A stretch of 18,524 bases of DNA, from the NCBI GenBank assembly GCA_020722685.1, contig DYKH01000011.1, positions 1 through 18,524 of the forward strand. Direction: 5' to 3'. Numbering within the stretch: position 1 is the stretch's first letter; every line of letters begins with the position of its first letter. Shown one piece after another: positions 15,633 to 18,524 of this stretch. The stretch comes from Caldithrix sp. (GTDB lineage: Bacteria; KSB1; UBA2214; DYKH01). A program made the translations under genes and the position numbers. The notes beneath the pieces were generated by a model. That model saw only the letters and a program-made list of their open reading frames with translations, was not told where the DNA came from and made no database searches.

Positions 15633-17033
15633 CTACTGCTCTATCACCACCCTCTCCCCCCTCTCCGGCACATGCACCCCGCTAATCCCTAGGGAAGAAA
15701 CTCCCCGCGCCAAAGCCTCCGCCTCCGCCATCTCGCCATGAACCAGAAAAACGTTCTCCAGCAAGTCCCGATTGAATCCCCCGATATATTCCAACAGCTC
15801 ATCGTGATCCGCATGGGCGCTAAAGGCGTTCAGCTTGACCACTTGCGCTCGCAGGCGATATTCCTCGCCAAAAATGCGCACCACCGGCTCCTTGTCCACC
15901 AGCTTTTTCCCCAAAGTATTCTCCGCCATGTAGCCGACGATAAGGATGGTGTTCTTGGGATTTTCGATGTTGTTGCGCAGATGGTGCAGGATGCGCCCCG
16001 TTTCGCACATGCCGGAGGCGGAGATGATCATGCACGGCTTGCTGGTGCGATTGAGCTTTTTCGATTCCTGCACGCTTTTCACATAGCGCACCCGGCCAAA
16101 ACCGAACGGGTCCTGACCGTTGATAAGAAATTGGCTGGTCTCTTCGTCATAGCATTCCGGATGCGAGCGAAAAACTTCGGTGGCATTTACGGACAGCGGA
16201 CTGTCGACAAAAATGGGAATCTCGGGTATTTTGTTCGCTTCGATCAGGCGATGCAGCGCATAGACAACCTCCTGCGTGCGACCCACAGAAAACGCCGGGA
16301 CGATGACTTTGCCACGCCGGCTGTAGGTGTCGTTCACCACCTGAGCGAGCTTTTCATCCACGGTGGTGAGATCGTCGTGGCGCCGGCCGCCATAAGTGCT
16401 CTCGCTGATGAGCACGTCTGCTTCCTGCAAAGGATACGGATCGCGCAAAATGGGCAAGCCCTTGCGACCCAGGTCGCCAGTGAACACCAGCCGCTGCGTC
16501 TTGCCGTTTTCGCTGATTTCCAGCAGCGTGAGTGCCGAGCCGAGGATGTGACCGGCATCATAAAAAGTCAGCCGGATGGCGCCGTTGATCTGCAGCGAGC
16601 GCTGGTAGCCGATGCTCACAAATTGGCCCAGGCTGCGCTCGGCATCCTTGACGGTGTACAGCGGCTGCACCGGCGGCAGATTTTGCTTCTTGCGCTTTTT
16701 GTTGACAAACTCGACGTCTGTTTCCTGAATGTGTCCCGAGTCCCGCAGCATGATGCTACACAAATCGCGGGTGGCATGGGTGCAGAAGATATGGCCGCGA
16801 AAACCGTTTTTGACCAAATTGGGAATGTTGCCGCTGTGATCTATGTGAGCATGGGAAAGAATGAGTAGGTCGATGTCGGCCGGATCAAAGGGAAAAGAGC
16901 TGTTGCGCTCGAAGGCTTCTTGTCTCTTGCCCTGAAAAAGACCGCAATCGAGCAGGATGTTTCGCCCGTCGACGGTCAGTAGATGCATAGAGCCGGTGAC
17001 CGAGCGCGCCGCCCCGAAAAACTGAATTTGCAA
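15633..17033 (-). CDS. Beta-CASP metallo-beta-lactamase-fold RNA nuclease
   Basis: The 466-residue enzyme is related to the CPSF73/Ysh1 and RNase J superfamily, metal-dependent nucleases of RNA. Counting from the TTG start, the metal motif is SHAHIDH (60-66), then DAGHILGSA (His162), GDLGR (Asp187) and ESTYG (Glu211). The beta-CASP part includes PAFSVGRTQEV, with the later His residues in FSAHADH (His407) and VHG (His432). All key ligands are present, so it should be active. TTG 17033 is preferred: GGGAGG stands five bases upstream and the protein then starts QIQFFGAARSVTGS, as is usual for this group; a 30-residue longer reading from 17123 is unsupported. No KH domain or operon partner is seen. 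The physiological RNA target is unknown. Confidence 0.92.
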   Translation of the reverse strand: MQIQFFGAARSVTGSMHLLTVDGRNILLDCGLFQGKRQEAFERNSSFPFDPADIDLLILSHAHIDHSGNIPNLVKNGFRGHIFCTHATRDLCSIMLRDSGHIQETDVEFVNKKRKKQNLPPVQPLYTVKDAERSLGQFVSIGYQRSLQINGAIRLTFYDAGHILGSALTLLEISENGKTQRLVFTGDLGRKGLPILRDPYPLQEADVLISESTYGGRRHDDLTTVDEKLAQVVNDTYSRRGKVIVPAFSVGRTQEVVYALHRLIEANKIPEIPIFVDSPLSVNATEVFRSHPECYDEETSQFLINGQDPFGFGRVRYVKSVQESKKLNRTSKPCMIISASGMCETGRILHHLRNNIENPKNTILIVGYMAENTLGKKLVDKEPVVRIFGEEYRLRAQVVKLNAFSAHADHDELLEYIGGFNRDLLENVFLVHGEMAEAEALARGVSSLGISGVHVPERGERVVIEQ

Positions 17034-17136
17034 AATCGCCTCCCAAGGTTGGGTATCCGGCGAAACATAGGCAAAAGAGAATTTATTAGCAAGAGAATTT
17101 TTGGTGGAAATACGGGAACGCACTCACAGGGCGCAA

Positions 17137-17184
17137 GTGAGGCCATCTCCTTCCCGAACTCAGTTTGGGAAGGAGATGGCCCAC
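17137..17184. repeat. Near-perfect long palindrome, REP-like intergenic repeat
   Basis: Fifteen bases (17141-17155) are exactly complementary to 17167-17181. The arms continue inward with a G-T pair and AAC/GTT to leave a three-base loop, so 41 bases fold into a 19-bp hairpin; allowing one bulged A adds GTG/CAC outside. There is no T tract, so it is not a normal terminator. The core, CCCgAACtcaGTTtGGG, resembles palindromes I recall as dispersed repeats in other genomes, but I cannot count copies from one window. Confidence 0.75.
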
Positions 17185-17279
17185 CCGCGACAGAGGTTTT
17201 ACGGCTTTCCTAATAGAACGTATCTCGACTCATTCTTAGACCGCGCACACTCAGCACAGGCGAGTCACATACGACAGCT

Positions 17280-18524
17280 CTACTCCACCTTTACCAGCCG
17301 ATACTCACCCGACCCATTGCGATCGGAAAAAATGTAGCGTCGATTCAACTTGGAATAGTACCAAATTTCCGCTGTCGGCATGTTCATTTCTGTGGGTTCG
17401 CGCTCCACCTCGTCCGGCGGTCCGTTGATGATGTACACGTGCCCACGGTCGGTGCGCCAACCTTCTCGACCGGAGCGAAGCTCGGTGAAGCTTTGGTTGC
17501 TGAAATCTATCCGGCGAAAGAACTCCTCCTTTAGTTCATTGCGAGGAGTTTCGGGCGTCGGATCACGTTTTTGCCAAAATTCATCAAACAGAGCTTTTCT
17601 CTCTTCGCCAGTAGCGTGTTTGATTCGCTGGTATTCCTCCCCCTTGGCAATCAAATCCAGTTGCTCAATAGCTATATCAATGTTACGCCCGGTAATCCCT
17701 GCGCTACCCCAATGCACTGTGAACTTGCGCTGGAGATTGGCGACTTGTGAATCCGTTCTCGCCCTCAAATTGAGGACGTATTCGCCTGGCTTGTTGAGGG
17801 AATCCCGTAAAGAAAAACATTTTGGAATCGCGCTTTCGGTGGCGACATATACGTCCTCGCCGGAAAAAATGGGCTTGTTGTCGGAATTATAAACCCGGTA
17901 ATCGACCGTGACCTTGTCCGAGCCGGTCGGTGGATACACTTCGAAATAAACGGCAAATTCGGACTTGGCATTATCAAAGACGTCGCGCAAGTTGGGTGTG
18001 AAGTTGGGCGAACCGGACTGGCAATCTACCTCATCGGCAAAGACGATATCACTCAAGTGCAGCCGGGCGCGGGAAAAATCGCGCAGCTCGACGGACTGTT
18101 TGCGCTGCAATATCTGCCTTGCGTCGGCATCCAGCAATTGCACCAAGTAGTCGTATGCTCCCGGAGGCAAGGACAGGCTTACTTCGTGCCGAATCACACG
18201 CTGCCGTGAGTTGGTTTCTTCATAATCACTGACCAGGATTTCGTTGTTTTCCGAGCGGCGGCCGATTGGCTCGTTCTTTTTGTTGTAGAAGGTCACGCTC
18301 AGCTCGTACTGGGCGCGGTAATTGTTTTCGTCGGTCTTGATGAAAGTGAGGACGTCGTTGACAAAGGCAAAATGGAACTCTGCTTTGCTGAGAGAAGAAT
18401 CCGCGCGATCGGCAAAATTGTACAGCTTGTAGAAAAACATTTCCCGCCCAAAAGGATCCATCCCGTGCGGCCCTCGGCCCATACCCATCGGCTGAGCCAA
18501 AGCGAAGAGGGACAAGAGCATGAG
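17280..18524 (-). CDS. GWxTD domain protein, N-terminus cut by window edge
   Basis: At least 413 residues are visible. The signature GWRTDRGHVYIINGPPDEV (from residue 354 of the visible part) defines the GWxTD domain, found near the C-terminus of exported proteins in FCB bacteria, Acidobacteria and relatives; its function is unknown. Ahead of it are two beta-rich, Ig-like segments (about 45-150 and 155-272) and then a charged helical stretch (about 280-340). An ATG at 18521 would give MLLSLFALAQP, only the end of a signal peptide, and the frame is open to the edge, so the true start is probably beyond 18524. It lies 246 bp upstream of the exonuclease gene with the palindrome in between, so the two are probably separate units. 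Confidence 0.88.
   Translation of the reverse strand, partial: LMLLSLFALAQPMGMGRGPHGMDPFGREMFFYKLYNFADRADSSLSKAEFHFAFVNDVLTFIKTDENNYRAQYELSVTFYNKKNEPIGRRSENNEILVSDYEETNSRQRVIRHEVSLSLPPGAYDYLVQLLDADARQILQRKQSVELRDFSRARLHLSDIVFADEVDCQSGSPNFTPNLRDVFDNAKSEFAVYFEVYPPTGSDKVTVDYRVYNSDNKPIFSGEDVYVATESAIPKCFSLRDSLNKPGEYVLNLRARTDSQVANLQRKFTVHWGSAGITGRNIDIAIEQLDLIAKGEEYQRIKHATGEERKALFDEFWQKRDPTPETPRNELKEEFFRRIDFSNQSFTELRSGREGWRTDRGHVYIINGPPDEVEREPTEMNMPTAEIWYYSKLNRRYIFSDRNGSGEYRLVKVE

Noticed and set aside
15738..16868. Long plus-strand frame of 376 residues
   Set aside because: It is the antisense shadow of the beta-CASP nuclease, which has all its catalytic motifs on the minus strand.
1..18524. CRISPR array, tRNA, rRNA, insertion sequence, phage or defence genes
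   Set aside because: No spaced direct-repeat array, cloverleaf, transposase motif or phage structural gene was seen on either strand.

Overview
The window looks like a chromosomal piece from a Gram-negative member of the Fibrobacteres-Chlorobi-Bacteroidetes (FCB) superphylum, plausibly one of its uncultured branches such as KSB1 or Calditrichota. The evidence is a GWxTD-domain protein, a subtilase with a type IX-style C-terminal sorting domain, a PorV/PorQ-like outer-membrane protein, a DUF4835/PorD-like protein, an HHH-plus-beta-barrel protein and several lipoproteins. The phylum is inferred from family content only; there is no marker gene for placement.

Layout. Positions 1-1080 (minus) hold a lipoprotein gene that runs off the left edge and is broken by a frameshift at a seven-base homopolymer and by an in-frame TAA; most of it has no usable start codon and is easy to miss. 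Positions 1546-5063 (minus) hold priA and, 20 bp downstream, a short 2-oxoacid dehydrogenase E2 protein without a recognisable peripheral-subunit-binding domain. Positions 5546-8922 (plus) form a likely operon: a lipoprotein cyclophilin, a secreted S8 protease with a sorting tail, and a patatin-like phospholipase. Positions 9175-14581 (minus) carry a GAF-GGDEF diguanylate cyclase, an orphan GT9-like half protein, an HHH plus beta-barrel protein and a PorV/PorQ-like protein. A DUF4835/PorD-like gene (14727-15605, plus) diverges from the last of these. Positions 15633-17033 (minus) encode a beta-CASP metallo-beta-lactamase exonuclease, and 17280-18524 (minus) a GWxTD protein cut by the right edge.

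How the parts fit. Housekeeping functions (replication restart, RNA processing, acyl transfer) alternate with cell-envelope functions. The tagged protease, the PorV/PorQ-like protein and the PorD-like protein together suggest an organism with a type IX-like export route, although no core translocon gene is present. The best regulatory signal is the gap between the PorV-like and DUF4835 genes: a good sigma-70 promoter with a 19-bp inverted repeat over its expected start point. Several genes begin with TTG or GTG; for two of the TTG starts a strong Shine-Dalgarno decides the start.

I found no CRISPR array, tRNA, rRNA, transposase or phage gene, and no clear novel multi-gene system. The most unusual items are the broken lipoprotein gene, the E2 lacking its binding domain, the operator-like repeat, and a near-perfect palindrome at 17141-17181 that resembles a dispersed intergenic repeat.
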